Positions 9,167 through 26,358 are shown, numbered from the stretch's first letter. The stretch: 64,000 nucleotides of DNA from Collinsella aerofaciens (GCF_020181355.1 NZ_CP084004.1:186001-250000), one strand, 5' to 3'. The notes: a model not told the origin generated them from the letters alone. Made by a program: numbers and translations.

Positions 9167-10126
9167 CTACTTCCAACGAAGCAGATAGCCACCTATATCC
9201 AGACCGGCGCCAAATCCAACCAAGGCGATGGTGTCGCCTGTGTGAAGTGCACCGGCGTTTGCCAGCCGGTCGAGGGCAAGCGGAATGCATGCGCTCGAAA
9301 TGTTGCCGGTCTCGCGCAACGTGCGAACCACGCGCTCGTCCGGCACGCCCAGGCGCTTGACCGCCTGGCTCAGGATTCGTTCGTTAGCCTGATGGAATAC
9401 AAAATGATCGATGTCTTCGACCAAAATGCCCGCATCGATCGCAAGCTTATGGACCGTGTCGCAGATGGCGTTGACGCCGAACTTGAACACGCGGCGGCCG
9501 TTCATGGAAAGCACACTCTGGCAGTCCGAGGGAACCTTGAATGGCGAGGTGCCATCCAGCCCGGGAACGCGTAACGTCTCGACATCGGGTGCGGTCGAAA
9601 GCTCAACGGCAAGGGGATTCTCTCCCCCGGCCTCCATGACTGCAGCGCCCGCGCCATCGCCAAAGAGCACGCACGTGGCACGGTCAGTCCAGTCGAGCGC
9701 GCGCGTCATCTGCTCGGCAGCAACAACAAGCACGCGCTCGGCACGGCTGCGGGCGATATAGCCCTCGGCGACATCGAGCGCAAATACGAAGCCGGCGCAG
9801 GCCGCCGAGACATCGAAGGCAGGGCACGTCGCGCCAAGTCGCTCAGCAACGGCACACGCCTCGGCGGGAACAAGGTGGTCACCCGTCGTCGTCGAGCAGA
9901 CGATCAGATCCAGCTGGCTCGCGTCGATTCCGGACACCTGGAGTGCCCGCTCGCTCGCCGCTACGGCAAGGTCGTCAAGTGACTCGGTGGTGCAGACGTG
10001 GCGGCTCTTGATACCTGTGCGAGTAAAAATCCACTCATCCGAGGTATCGAGGAACTCAGACAGCTCGTCATTGGAAACGCTGCGCTCAGGAAGCGCCGAG
10101 CCTGTTCCAAGAATCGTGAAACCCAT
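9167..10126 (-). CDS. fabH: 3-oxoacyl-ACP synthase III (FabH)
   Basis: A 319-residue condensing enzyme that starts fatty-acid synthesis by joining an acyl-CoA primer to malonyl-ACP. The Cys-His-Asn triad is visible: Cys in VSAACAGFVFALD, His in FHQAN, Asn in ETGNISSA. I chose ATG 10124-10126 because AAAGGAGG lies five bases upstream and the protein then starts MGFTILGTGSALPE. The frame stays open for 19 more codons, but those would include the promoter region. It is the first gene of the fatty-acid cluster, and its upstream region holds two copies of an 18-bp motif. Confidence 0.96.
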   Translation of the reverse strand: MGFTILGTGSALPERSVSNDELSEFLDTSDEWIFTRTGIKSRHVCTTESLDDLAVAASERALQVSGIDASQLDLIVCSTTTGDHLVPAEACAVAERLGATCPAFDVSAACAGFVFALDVAEGYIARSRAERVLVVAAEQMTRALDWTDRATCVLFGDGAGAAVMEAGGENPLAVELSTAPDVETLRVPGLDGTSPFKVPSDCQSVLSMNGRRVFKFGVNAICDTVHKLAIDAGILVEDIDHFVFHQANERILSQAVKRLGVPDERVVRTLRETGNISSACIPLALDRLANAGALHTGDTIALVGFGAGLDIGGYLLRWK

Positions 10127-10143
10127 CACTAACCTCCTTTGAG

Positions 10144-10209
10144 TTGTTGACGTGTTTACATCGACCAAGAGAGGATAACGCATTTCAGTCTTTGTTGACG
10201 TGTTAACAT
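10144..10209. promoter_or_regulatory. Two near-identical 18-bp direct repeats in the fabH-birA intergenic region
   Basis: TTGTTGACGTGTTTACAT at 10144-10161 and TTGTTGACGTGTTAACAT at 10192-10209 differ at one base and are 48 bp apart start to start. Each contains an imperfect dyad (GTTGAC ... GTTAAC). They sit between fabH (start 10126) and birA (start 10303), close upstream of the fabH ribosome site. They are probably operators for a fatty-acid or biotin-linked repressor; the regulator cannot be named from the sequence. Confidence 0.55.
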
Positions 10210-10302
10210 TAAATTGTCCAAATGCGACAAAGGCTTCACATTGTGTCTATCTCTCGACACCATTGCGCGATTGCCTTATTTACTTAGGAGGTAGCAGCTG
10301 TT

Positions 10303-11079
10303 ATGGATTCTCGTTTAACGATAGTCGACGTAACCGGATCGACCAACGATGACCTGCTCGAAGCAGGAAAACAGGGAGCGACGCACGGCACAGGACTTGC
10401 CGCCCGCGCGCAAACGGCAGGACGCGGCCGGCGCGGCCACAAGTGGGATTCAACCGCCGGCAACCTATTGCTTTCGATTGTCCTGCGTCCATGCGTTAAT
10501 CCCGCAAAGTACTCTGGTCTTGCCGCCGTCAGCGGCCTAGCGGTGCTCGAAGCACTCGAAAAGCAGGGTCTTGCAAACGAGATTGGCCTCAAATGGCCCA
10601 ACGACCTGGTCGCGCGAGGACGCAAGCTCGGCGGCATTCTGGTCGAGGCCGCACGCGATAACGAAGGCAAACCTTTCGCCGTCTGCGGCATTGGCGTCAA
10701 TGTGAACTATGTGCCCCAAGAGGTGCCCGATGGCGGCCTGCCGGCAATCGGTCTCTCGGACCTTAACGAAAACGTTCCTGCCGTCGACATGCTCCTCGAT
10801 GAGGTCTATCACGCAGTCGTGAACGCTGTAGATGCGTGGGCAGAACGCCTCAACGCCATGGAAGAAGACGCCGGACCGCTCGCGCCCGTCCGCGATGACT
10901 ATGTCGGTCACCTCAATTGGATCGGGGAGCACGTTATCGCCCGCTCCCCCGCTGGAGACGAGCTGGCACGAGGCATATTTAGAACGGTCGACGATTGCGG
11001 CCGCGCATGCATTGAGACCGAGAGCGGCTTGTGCGTCTTCCACTTCGAAGAAGCATCCTTGCGCCCCCTGAGCGAATAG
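10303..11079 (+). CDS. birA: Biotin-[acetyl-CoA-carboxylase] ligase without DNA-binding domain
   Basis: A 258-residue biotin-protein ligase that activates biotin with ATP and attaches it to the AccB lysine. It contains GSTND, AQTAGRGRRGHKW (the biotinyl-5'-AMP binding loop), KWPNDL and GGILVE, and a C-terminal SH3-like region (about residues 210-258). It begins directly at the catalytic domain, so it is a class I ligase that lacks the winged helix of E. coli BirA and cannot act as a BirA-type repressor. ATG has AGGAGG 11 bases upstream (10286-10291). It is divergent from the fatty-acid cluster it serves. Confidence 0.93.
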   Translation: MDSRLTIVDVTGSTNDDLLEAGKQGATHGTGLAARAQTAGRGRRGHKWDSTAGNLLLSIVLRPCVNPAKYSGLAAVSGLAVLEALEKQGLANEIGLKWPNDLVARGRKLGGILVEAARDNEGKPFAVCGIGVNVNYVPQEVPDGGLPAIGLSDLNENVPAVDMLLDEVYHAVVNAVDAWAERLNAMEEDAGPLAPVRDDYVGHLNWIGEHVIARSPAGDELARGIFRTVDDCGRACIETESGLCVFHFEEASLRPLSE

Positions 11080-11139
11080 GGCGCCGCAGCCGTCGGCTCG
11101 GCAGACGAATTCGCTATCCCAAAATCTAAACTCAAAACA

Positions 11140-11176
11140 AAAGGGCCCCGCTACCGTAACGGCAGCGGGGCCCTTT
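11140..11176. terminator. Bidirectional terminator between birA and rpsJ
   Basis: An 18-bp stem with one mismatch and a very tight loop (left arm from 11140, right arm ending 11176; core AAAGGGCCCCGCT / GGCAGCGGGGCCCTTT). It is flanked by A-runs and T-runs on both sides, so it can end transcription of convergent birA (+) and rpsJ (-). Confidence 0.85.
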
Positions 11177-11195
11177 AAGCTATGAGCGATATCGC

Positions 11196-11504
11196 TTAAA
11201 GCTTGATGTCGATGTCGACGCCAGCGGGGAGGTCGAGACGCATGAGCGAATCAACGGTGCCCGAGGTGGGGTCGAGGATGTCGATGAGGCGCTTGTGGGT
11301 GCGCATCTCGAACTGCTCACGGGAGTCCTTGTTCACGTGCGGCGAGCGGATAACCGTGTACAGGTTGCGCTCGGTGGGCAGGGGGACAGGACCGGAGACG
11401 CGAGCGCCGGTCTTCTGAGCGGTCTCGACGATGAGCTTCGCGGACTGATCGACGACCTCGTGATCATAGCCCTTGAGGCGAATGCGGATCTTCTGGGTAG
11501 CCAA
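11196..11504 (-). CDS. rpsJ: 30S ribosomal protein S10
   Basis: A 102-residue ribosomal protein S10 (also NusE in antitermination). It starts [19 protein letters not shown] and carries [20 protein letters not shown] and [13 protein letters not shown], the conserved blocks. Here it ends the str operon after fusA, and a strong hairpin follows its stop. In many bacteria S10 heads its own operon; here no other S10-operon genes follow. Confidence 0.97.
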   Translation of the reverse strand: MATQKIRIRLKGYDHEVVDQSAKLIVETAQKTGARVSGPVPLPTERNLYTVIRSPHVNKDSREQFEMRTHKRLIDILDPTSGTVDSLMRLDLPAGVDIDIKL

Positions 11505-11565
11505 CTTAAACCTCCAAAGAGTGCGAGAGATGTTCTCGCAGGATTACGTAACAGGGAGCTCGAAC

Positions 11566-13665
11566 TTAGGCGTTCTTGCTCATGACCTCGTCCACGATGG
11601 ACTTGGGCGCAGGCTCATAAGAGTCGAACTGCATCGTGTAGGATGCACGGCCCTGGGTCTGGGAGCGAAGGTCGGTAGCGTAACCGAACATCTCGCCCAG
11701 CGGCACCTTGGCACGGATGAGCTTACTGTTCTTGCGATCCTCCATGCCCTCGATCTTGCCGCGGCGACCGGAGAGGTTGCCCATAACGTCGCCCATGTAC
11801 TGCTCGGGGGTCTCGACCTCGACAGCCATGATCGGCTCGAGCAGCTGCGGATCGGACTTCTTGAGGGCGTCCTTGATAGCCATGGAACCGGCGATCTTGA
11901 AGGCGGCCTCGGAGGAGTCGACCTCGTGGTAAGAACCGTCGAACAGGGTGACCTTGACGTCGAGGACCGGGAAGCCGGCGATAACACCGGTGTTCAGGGC
12001 CTCCTGGATGCCCTTGTCGATGGACGGGATGTACTCCTTGGGCACGACGCCGCCGACGATAGCGTTGACGAACTCGTAGCCGAAGCCCTCCTCCATCTTC
12101 TCGAGCTTGATGACGGCGTGGCCGTACTGACCGCGACCGCCGGACTGACGGACGAACTTGCCCTCAGCCTTCTCGACGTCGTGACCAGCGGTCTCGCGGT
12201 AGGCAACCTGGGGCTTACCAACGTTAGCGTCAACCTTGAACTCACGGAGCAGACGGTCGACGATGATCTCGAGGTGCAGCTCGCCCATGCCGGCGATGAT
12301 GGTCTGGCCGGTCTCGTGGTTGGTGGACACCTGGAAGGTCGGGTCCTCCTCGGCGAGCTTGGTCAGAGCAAGGGACATCTTGTCCTGCTCGGCCTTGGTC
12401 TTGGGCTCGATGGCAACGTCGATAACGGGCTTAGCGAACTCGATCTTCTCGAGGACGATCTCCTTGCCCTCGGCGCACAGGGTGTCACCGGTGGTGGAGT
12501 TCTTGAAGCCGACGCAAGCAACGATGTCGCCGGCGGCAGCGTCGTCACGGTCGATACGCTCGGCGGCGTTCATCTCGAGGATGCGGCCGAGGCGCTCGCG
12601 CTGACCGTTGGAAGCGTTGACCACGTAGGAGCCGGACTCGGCACGGCCGGAGTAAACGCGGACATAGGTGAGCTTACCGACGAACGGGTCGGTCATGATC
12701 TTGAAGACCAGGCCGGAGAAGGGCTCGTCGAAGGAAGGATGACGCTGGATCTCCTCGCCGGTGTCCGGATCGGTACCGGTGACAGCCTCAACGTCGAGCG
12801 GGCTGGGCAGGTAGTCGACGACAGCGTCGAGCAGCTCCTGAACGCCCTTGTTCTTGTAGGCGGAGCCCACGAAGACGAGGTTGAGCTCGTTGGCCAGAAC
12901 GCCCTTACGCAGAGCCGCCTTGAGCTCCTCGACGGTGAAGTCCTCCTCCATGAGGATCTTCTCCATGAGCTCGTCGTCAAAGCTGGCAGCAGCGTCGAGG
13001 AGCTCCTCGCGCTTGGTGGCAGCGATGTCGGCGAACTCAGCCGGGATCTCGTCCATCGGCTCGGGGTAGGTCATACCCTTCTCGTCGGCCTTGAAGTCCC
13101 ATGCAGTCATGGTGACCAGGTCGATGACGCCCCAGAAGTTGTCCTCGGCGCCCATCGGGACCTGAGCGGCCACGGCGTTAGCGTCGAGACGATCCTTCAT
13201 GGTCTCGATAGCGTTGAAGAAGTCAGCGCCCACGCGGTCATACTTATTGATGAAGGCGATGCGGGGGACGTTGAAGGTGGAAGCCTGACGCCAAACGGTC
13301 TCAGACTGGGGCTGAACGCCGGCAACGGCGTCGAAGACGGCGACAGCGCCATCGAGGACGCGCAGGCAGCGCTCCACCTCGGCGGTGAAGTCAACGTGGC
13401 CCGGGGTGTCGATGATCTGGATGCGGTAGTCCTTACCGTCCTTGTTCCAGAAGCAGGTGGTAGCAGCGGAGGTAATGGTTACGCCGCGCTCCTGCTCCTG
13501 AACCATCCAGTCCATGGTGGCAGCGCCCTCATGGACCTCACCGATCTTGTGGGTCTTGCCGGTGTAGTAAAGAATACGCTCGGTCGTGGTGGTCTTACCG
13601 GCATCGATGTGAGCCATGATGCCGATGTTACGGGTATCGGAAAGCTTGTACTTAGGCTTAGCCAT
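11566..13665 (-). CDS. fusA: Elongation factor G
   Basis: A 699-residue translational GTPase that moves tRNA and mRNA through the ribosome. GTP-binding motifs are [17 protein letters not shown] (G1), DTPGHVDF (G3) and NKYDRVGAD (G4). Domains II-V follow at full length. It is third in the str operon: rpsL, rpsG, fusA, rpsJ. The tuf gene is not next to it but at 54886. A 736-residue open frame on the opposite strand is an artefact of high GC3. Confidence 0.98.
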   Translation of the reverse strand: MAKPKYKLSDTRNIGIMAHIDAGKTTTTERILYYTGKTHKIGEVHEGAATMDWMVQEQERGVTITSAATTCFWNKDGKDYRIQIIDTPGHVDFTAEVERCLRVLDGAVAVFDAVAGVQPQSETVWRQASTFNVPRIAFINKYDRVGADFFNAIETMKDRLDANAVAAQVPMGAEDNFWGVIDLVTMTAWDFKADEKGMTYPEPMDEIPAEFADIAATKREELLDAAASFDDELMEKILMEEDFTVEELKAALRKGVLANELNLVFVGSAYKNKGVQELLDAVVDYLPSPLDVEAVTGTDPDTGEEIQRHPSFDEPFSGLVFKIMTDPFVGKLTYVRVYSGRAESGSYVVNASNGQRERLGRILEMNAAERIDRDDAAAGDIVACVGFKNSTTGDTLCAEGKEIVLEKIEFAKPVIDVAIEPKTKAEQDKMSLALTKLAEEDPTFQVSTNHETGQTIIAGMGELHLEIIVDRLLREFKVDANVGKPQVAYRETAGHDVEKAEGKFVRQSGGRGQYGHAVIKLEKMEEGFGYEFVNAIVGGVVPKEYIPSIDKGIQEALNTGVIAGFPVLDVKVTLFDGSYHEVDSSEAAFKIAGSMAIKDALKKSDPQLLEPIMAVEVETPEQYMGDVMGNLSGRRGKIEGMEDRKNSKLIRAKVPLGEMFGYATDLRSQTQGRASYTMQFDSYEPAPKSIVDEVMSKNA

Positions 13666-13684
13666 GTTAGTTCCTTACCTTAAC

Positions 13685-14158
13685 TTACCAACGATAGTGA
13701 GAGAACGCGCGGTTGGCCTCGGCCATCTTGAAGACGTCCTCACGCTTCTTGACGGAAGCGCCCAGGCCGTTGGAAGCGTCGAGGATCTCGTTGGCGAGAC
13801 GCTCGGCCATGGTCTTCTCCTTGCGAGCGCGGGAGAAGTTGACGATCCAGCGGATGCCCAGAGCGGTGGAACGACGGGAGTTGACCTCCATCGGGACCTG
13901 ATAGGTAGCGCCACCGACACGCTTGGGCTTAACCTCGAGCGTGGGCTTGACGTTGTCCATAGCCTTCTTGAAGGTAGCGAGAGCGTCGCCACCCTCGGAC
14001 TTCTCGGCAACGATCTCGAAAGCGGTGTAAACGATGCGCTCAGCGGTGGCCTTCTTGCCGTCAAGAAGGACCTTGTTGATGAGCTGAGTCACCAGGCGGT
14101 TGTTGTAAACGGCGTCAGGCTGAACCTCACGACGATTAGCTGCTGCACGACGCGGCAT
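13685..14158 (-). CDS. rpsG: 30S ribosomal protein S7
   Basis: A 157-residue primary 16S rRNA-binding protein of the small-subunit head. It starts [20 protein letters not shown] and has [15 protein letters not shown], and [11 protein letters not shown] as [17 protein letters not shown]. Length is normal (156 is typical). It lies between rpsL and fusA with a 19-base gap to fusA. Confidence 0.98.
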   Translation of the reverse strand: MPRRAAANRREVQPDAVYNNRLVTQLINKVLLDGKKATAERIVYTAFEIVAEKSEGGDALATFKKAMDNVKPTLEVKPKRVGGATYQVPMEVNSRRSTALGIRWIVNFSRARKEKTMAERLANEILDASNGLGASVKKREDVFKMAEANRAFSHYRW

Positions 14159-14231
14159 GTGAAATCTCCTTAAGTGTCTACCGTGCGGCGCTTAGGCGGC
14201 ACACGGCGAAAGTATCAAAACGTTATCTGGC

Positions 14232-14609
14232 TTATTTGGCCTTGGGGCGCTTAGCACCGTACTTGGAACGGGCCTGCATACGGTTCTGGACCGGAGCAGC
14301 GTCGTAGGCGCCACGGATGACGTGATAACGGACACCAGGGAGGTCACGGACACGACCGCCGCGGACGAGCACGATGGAGTGCTCCTGCAGGTTGTGGCCC
14401 TCACCCGGGATGTAGGCAGTAACTTCGATGCCGTTGACAAGGCGAACACGGGCAACCTTACGAAGAGCCGAGTTCGGCTTCTTGGGGCTCGTGGTGAAGA
14501 CACGGGTGCACACGCCGCGCTTCTGGGAGTTGTGCTGCAGAGCAGCGTTCTTGGACTTCTTGGGCACGGAACGACGGCCCTGGCGAACCAGCTGGTTAAT
14601 AGTAGGCAA
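14232..14609 (-). CDS. rpsL: 30S ribosomal protein S12
   Basis: A 125-residue decoding-centre protein. It starts [13 protein letters not shown] and contains [15 protein letters not shown] and [17 protein letters not shown]. The conserved lysines at the streptomycin-sensitive positions (TSPKKPNS and [11 protein letters not shown]) look wild type. It is the first gene of the str operon; a promoter with good -35/-10 spacing lies at 14703-14731. Confidence 0.98.
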   Translation of the reverse strand: MPTINQLVRQGRRSVPKKSKNAALQHNSQKRGVCTRVFTTSPKKPNSALRKVARVRLVNGIEVTAYIPGEGHNLQEHSIVLVRGGRVRDLPGVRYHVIRGAYDAAPVQNRMQARSKYGAKRPKAK

Positions 14610-14702
14610 AGCGTACTCCTTCTCGAATGATTCCAGCTTTCTGTAAAGTGCAACGGCTTGAATCGAGGGGTCAGCATCCCCCTACGAAACACGCAGTTCG
14701 AT

Positions 14703-14731
14703 AGGATACGTGGCGTTAGCTGTGCCGTCAA
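14703..14731 (-). promoter_or_regulatory. Sigma-70-type promoter of the rpsL operon
   Basis: On the minus strand TTGACG (14726-14731) and TATCCT (14703-14708) are separated by 17 bases. This leaves a leader of about 90 bases before rpsL. Confidence 0.6.
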
Positions 14732-14871
14732 CAGACCACGCCGCCGGGCGTATCCCAAAATGAGTATATTTCCGCAAAGCCTACACAAAAGGAATCCCCT
14801 TCTGTGCGCGGGGGCGGCCGCCCGGTCCGGGAATCCGACGTGCTTGTCGGGGCAACGTTCCCTTCCAAATA

Positions 14872-14912
14872 GGGACAGGTTTATTTTGGTCGGTTTTATC
14901 TGGGGAAACGTC
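14872..14912. repeat. Dispersed 41-bp intergenic sequence, copy 1
   Basis: This 41-bp stretch, beginning GGGACAGGTTTATTTTGG and ending AAACGTC, recurs with about four changes at 44807-44847. A shorter related GGGACAGG stretch is at 47758. The rest of 14732-14972 shows nothing recognisable. Confidence 0.6.
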
Positions 14913-14972
14913 GCGCTCCAGCGGTAATCTGCTCTCATCTGTCGCATGGAAATCGGCGGCGTTTCCATTTAA

Positions 14973-15005
14973 CGCAAAAGAGGCCGCTTCCCCTAGTAGG
15001 AAGCG
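14973..15005 (-). terminator. Terminator after the sigma/anti-sigma pair
   Basis: On the minus strand a CGCTTCC/GGAAGCG stem (14999-15005 and 14985-14991) with a 7-base loop is followed by a T-rich stretch (14973-14980), just after the stop at 15016. Confidence 0.6.
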
Positions 15006-15015
15006 ACCCCAAATC

Positions 15016-16092
15016 TTACGAATAGACGATGGTAAAGGGCTCTTTCGTTTCGGTCTCCCCTGTTGATGTATACCTCACAATTTCAAGGGTTACCGAGACA
15101 ACTTGATCGACATCAATCAACTTCGTTGGCACCCAGATGTTCTCTCCGCTATTGCGCCCATAAGAAAAATATAAGTTGAACAGCCCTGCGTCGTCATCTT
15201 CGATAATCTGCTCCGATCCATCCTTGTAGCTGACGGTCAGCTTATTATCAACTGCTTCATAGCCCAAATCATCGATGTGCGTCTGGATGGAAAACGGGCT
15301 AATCTCAAGAGGCGAGTCACCGGAGCGGAGTTCCTTTGTATCGACGTACGCTCCAATAGTGAACTCGGGTGTCGACGCCTCAAACCGCCTCGCACTCTCA
15401 CCTTCACCCTCGGTCCAATGGATATTCCAGGTGACAGCATGTTGCAAATCTCGCTCGCGATCCATAGCGGCAAAGTACATCGTGCCATTAATGACAGTAT
15501 CGCTTGATGTGTCCTTATCAATTGTGCTGCGTGTGTCAGGCCATTCCTCGCCGAACTTCATATCGGGCGTGCCGATGCCCTGCTCTTCTTCACCATAGAG
15601 AACAAGTTCGCCAATCTCTGCTGCTGGCTTGTAGTAGTTAACTCCATTTGGATTGGACAACGTAAACGTCACGGCTCCGCAGCCGTTTTGGTCGATTGCC
15701 ATCTCATGGATATCAAGCGTATAGCCGTTGCCCTCGACGGACAGATTAACCTCCTGGACTGCGCCTTCCAGGCTTTGGGGCGCGATGCCATCGCCAAACT
15801 CTCTGGTGTAGGTATATTTAGTTCCCGATGAGCCGCCGTTGGTCCAGGTAATGGAATCCCCGTTGCCGTGGTTTCCCCAAGCTGAGGCAAAATAGCTGGA
15901 ATTGATAACTGCGTAGGCGACCCCTCCGGTCGCCAACACTCCGACAAGACACCCGATTACGGCAACATAGAGAGGCTTCGCGTGGCCCTTTCGATGAAGC
16001 GGCTCACCCGCAGCAGTATTAAGGACGCGATCTGCAAGATTGCTATCGGCTTGGATGGACTCGAAGGTCTGCTTGATTTGATTGGATTTCAC
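15016..16092 (-). CDS. Membrane-anchored anti-sigma-like protein with DUF4179-type extracellular part
   Basis: A 358-residue protein with a cytoplasmic N-terminus (about 1-38), one transmembrane segment at about 39-63 (PLYVAVIGCLVGVLATGGVA) and a large outside region rich in beta-type sequence. No enzymatic motif is seen. Its gene overlaps the end of the upstream ECF sigma gene by 50 bases, the typical arrangement for an anti-sigma partner. Start is GTG with GGAGG six bases upstream. The family resembles DUF4179/RsiV-like proteins of Firmicutes and Coriobacteria, but no zinc-binding HxxxCxxC anti-sigma motif is present. The anti-sigma role is inferred from context. Confidence 0.7.
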   Translation of the reverse strand: MKSNQIKQTFESIQADSNLADRVLNTAAGEPLHRKGHAKPLYVAVIGCLVGVLATGGVAYAVINSSYFASAWGNHGNGDSITWTNGGSSGTKYTYTREFGDGIAPQSLEGAVQEVNLSVEGNGYTLDIHEMAIDQNGCGAVTFTLSNPNGVNYYKPAAEIGELVLYGEEEQGIGTPDMKFGEEWPDTRSTIDKDTSSDTVINGTMYFAAMDRERDLQHAVTWNIHWTEGEGESARRFEASTPEFTIGAYVDTKELRSGDSPLEISPFSIQTHIDDLGYEAVDNKLTVSYKDGSEQIIEDDDAGLFNLYFSYGRNSGENIWVPTKLIDVDQVVSVTLEIVRYTSTGETETKEPFTIVYS

Positions 16093-16561
16093 GGTCGCCC
16101 TCCTCTAGGATGAACTTGAGCTTCGACCTGCCGCGAGCCAAACGCGTTCGAACGGTCGCGGCTGGTACATGCAACAACTCGGCAATCTCTGAGGTCGAAA
16201 AGCCCAGATAGTAATAGAGCACGATGGGAACGCGGAATCGCTCCGGAAGTCGCATAACGTCTGACAGGACCGCCTTGGTCTCATCCTGCGCCGCCGAAAG
16301 CGAATCGGCCAGGTTCTCAATATCCTCCACACGCCTCCATGGCTTTCGAAAGAGCGATTTGCATTCATTGATCGTGACCCGGATAAGCCATCGACGAAGA
16401 TGTTCCCAACTTTCAAAATGTCCATCGCTTTTAAGCAGCTTAAGAAAGACATCCTGGGCAACATCGTCGGCGTCGGCACGATCGCGCAGGTACGTCAATG
16501 CGATTCGAAACACGACATCACGGTGATCCTCGACCGCCTGTCTAAATGCTTGTTCTTCCAT
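16043..16561 (-). CDS. ECF-family RNA polymerase sigma factor
   Basis: A 172-residue sigma-70 family protein with region 2 (about 20-85, including YLRDRADADDVAQDVFLKLL) and region 4 (about 105-160, including STSEIAELLHVPAATVRTRL). The sigma-1 and sigma-3 regions are absent, which defines ECF type. ATG at 16559-16561 has GGGAGG five bases upstream; a GTG two codons earlier lies inside that ribosome site and is rejected. The downstream gene overlaps it and is probably its membrane regulator. The stimulus is unknown. Confidence 0.9.
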   Translation of the reverse strand: MEEQAFRQAVEDHRDVVFRIALTYLRDRADADDVAQDVFLKLLKSDGHFESWEHLRRWLIRVTINECKSLFRKPWRRVEDIENLADSLSAAQDETKAVLSDVMRLPERFRVPIVLYYYLGFSTSEIAELLHVPAATVRTRLARGRSKLKFILEEGDREIQSNQADLRVHPSR

Positions 16562-16727
16562 AATCACCTCCCTGTGACGTTAATGGTTCTCGATGAGGCC
16601 CTCACCATAGATACGCTTTGACCGAACGGAATGTTTCAAATTCAAGCAGGAATAACCTATCAAAATGACTCTGTCCCTTATTGGCAAGGGATCAACGGAA
16701 CGCAACAGGTTGAGCATACGCAAGCGA

Positions 16728-16865
16728 GCGGCCCCCAGAGCGTACAAGGTGGCATGAAAAAGGCAGGGCATTGACCTTTTGGTCATGCCCTGCCTTTTGA
16801 ATGACAGATTGTAGCTCTGGGGGCCGCGCAGCGACGGAGGTCGCCGCCGTTCGTTAGAACGGCGG
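16728..16865 (-). ncRNA. Structured 3' element A downstream of rpoC
   Basis: On the minus strand, six bases after the rpoC stop, comes a hairpin (16844-16865, 9-bp stem, 4-base loop). It is followed by a long structure closed by a perfect 14-bp stem (16814-16827 with 16728-16741). Inside that is a second hairpin (16758-16798) ending in a T-run, which probably works as the rpoC terminator. The same architecture recurs at 37262-37401 with different paired bases but the same unpaired sequence. Nothing else is evident between 16568 and 16727 apart from the probable sigma-gene promoter region. Confidence 0.6.
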
Positions 16866-16871
16866 AACTAA

Positions 16872-24848
<7,977 letters not shown>

Positions 24849-24921
24849 CAGGTTTTTCCTCCTTCACGGAAATGCTCGGTGGGTTGGCGAGGCATAGCTT
24901 CGCCAGTTATCGCAACCTAAT

Positions 24922-24949
24922 AGTTTATCAGGTAGCGACCGTTGGGCAA
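24922..24949 (-). promoter_or_regulatory. Candidate rpoBC promoter
   Basis: On the minus strand TTGCCC (24944-24949) and TAAACT (24922-24927) are 16 bases apart, about 75 bases before the rpoB start. Apart from this and the galU terminator, 24950-25082 shows nothing definite. Confidence 0.4.
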
Positions 24950-25082
24950 GAAAAGCCTTGACGCGATTGAGTTTTTGGAGTAGCAAAGTTTTTCGACAGA
25001 AAACACGCAGGTAGATGTATGTGTATCGAACATATGTTCATATGTTTTCTGTGAACAGAGAGCCGGAAATCGCAGCTCTTAT

Positions 25083-25115
25083 AAAAAACGGGCGCGAACC
25101 GAGGTCCGCGCCCGT
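25083..25115 (-). terminator. galU terminator
   Basis: CGGGCGCG/CGCGCCCG stem (25089-25096 with 25108-25115) followed on the minus strand by TTTTTT (25083-25088), 20 bases after the galU stop. Confidence 0.85.
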
Positions 25116-25135
25116 AAATGTCGATGTCCGAAGGC

Positions 25136-26044
25136 TTACTTGCGCATCAATCCGCCGCGCTCGTCGATGGCGTCCCAGAAGGCGCCGGCAAAGCGGGGAT
25201 CGCTTGCAGCCATGAGGGCGTTGGTGGCCATCCAGCCAGAGGGAGTGCCGGTGTCGTAGCCCGACAGCGGGTCGATGACGACGGCATACATGGCCTCGCG
25301 GTCGAGCGAACGGGCCATGGCGTCGGTGAGCTGGATCTCGCCGCCCTTGCCGGCCTGCTGATCTGCCAGCAGGTCCATGACCAGCGGGCTCAGCAGATAG
25401 CGGCCGACGATGTACAGGTTGGACGGAGCAGCCTCGGGAGCGGGCTTCTCGACCAGACCGCCGATACGCCAGACAGCGCCCGGCTCTGCATCGGCAACGT
25501 CCTCGGCGCCCTCGAGCGAACCGACGCGCTCGCCGGCGATAACGCCGTAGCGGCTGACTTCCTCGGGCGAGCAAGCAGCGACGGCGATAACCGAAGCGCC
25601 ACCGTGCTCCTTGGAAACGGCGAGCATCTTGTCGCAGATGTCGCGGTTAGGCACAACGTAGTCGCCCAGAAGAACCAGGAAGTTCTCCCCTGCCACGGCG
25701 TCGGCAGCAGAGCGGATAGCATGGCCGAGGCCCTTGGGCTCGTACTGATAACGGAAGTCGACCGGCATACCGCCAGCGTGGGCGACGGCATCGGCATAGG
25801 CGTTCTTGCCGCGCTCGCGCAGCAGGTTCTCGAGCGAGCGATCGGGCTGGAAGTAGTTCAGCAGCTCGGGCTTGCCGGGAGAAGTAACGATGATGGCATC
25901 GTCGACCTCCTCGGGGTCGAGCGCCTCCTCAACGACATACTGAATGACGGGCTTGTCGAGCACCGGCAGCATCTCTTTGGGCGTGCACTTAGTGCCAGGC
26001 AGAAAACGCGTGCCAAGACCGGCGGCGGGGATGATTGCCTTCAT
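25136..26044 (-). CDS. galU: UTP--glucose-1-phosphate uridylyltransferase
   Basis: A 302-residue nucleotidyltransferase that makes UDP-glucose for glycan and glycolipid synthesis. It begins MKAIIPAAGLGTRFLPGTK and contains PKEMLPVLDKPVIQYVVEEA and KPELLNYF, all typical of GalU. ATG 26042-26044 gives the conserved N-terminus and has AAAGGA upstream; longer frames are not supported. It lies alone between rpoB and rplL with its own terminator. Confidence 0.95.
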   Translation of the reverse strand: MKAIIPAAGLGTRFLPGTKCTPKEMLPVLDKPVIQYVVEEALDPEEVDDAIIVTSPGKPELLNYFQPDRSLENLLRERGKNAYADAVAHAGGMPVDFRYQYEPKGLGHAIRSAADAVAGENFLVLLGDYVVPNRDICDKMLAVSKEHGGASVIAVAACSPEEVSRYGVIAGERVGSLEGAEDVADAEPGAVWRIGGLVEKPAPEAAPSNLYIVGRYLLSPLVMDLLADQQAGKGGEIQLTDAMARSLDREAMYAVVIDPLSGYDTGTPSGWMATNALMAASDPRFAGAFWDAIDERGGLMRK

Positions 26045-26295
26045 GTTATTCAAAGATCCTTTCGCAGGCGCAAAAGCGCCCCATGCGTGCGGCACACAGC
26101 CGCAGACCAAATTGCGATACCTAAGCATCTTACCGCTGGAACTATATGTCGCTACAAGGCAGAGACAATTCTTCAGCAGGTCAACGCAAATTATTGCTCG
26201 AATGGTGCAATTTTATTGCCCAACGGCAGGGTGCCCGATACGACGCAAATCACAGAACATGGCAGTTTGAGCTACCGATGTCGAGGGACCGAAAA

Positions 26296-26331
26296 ACAAA
26301 AAAGACGGGGCTCGCAATGCGAACCCCGTCT
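26296..26331 (-). terminator. rplJL operon terminator
   Basis: AGACGGGG ... CCCCGTCT stem (26303-26331, AAT loop inside TCGC/GCGA pairs) followed on the minus strand by a T-rich run. The remainder of 26045-26295 (galU leader/promoter region) shows nothing definite. Confidence 0.85.
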
Positions 26332-26358
26332 GCAAAGAAATCTGGCGAGAAAGCCTGA

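Noticed and set aside
11473-13683. 736-codon open frame opposite fusA
   Set aside because: Artefact of codon bias in fusA; no recognisable domain.
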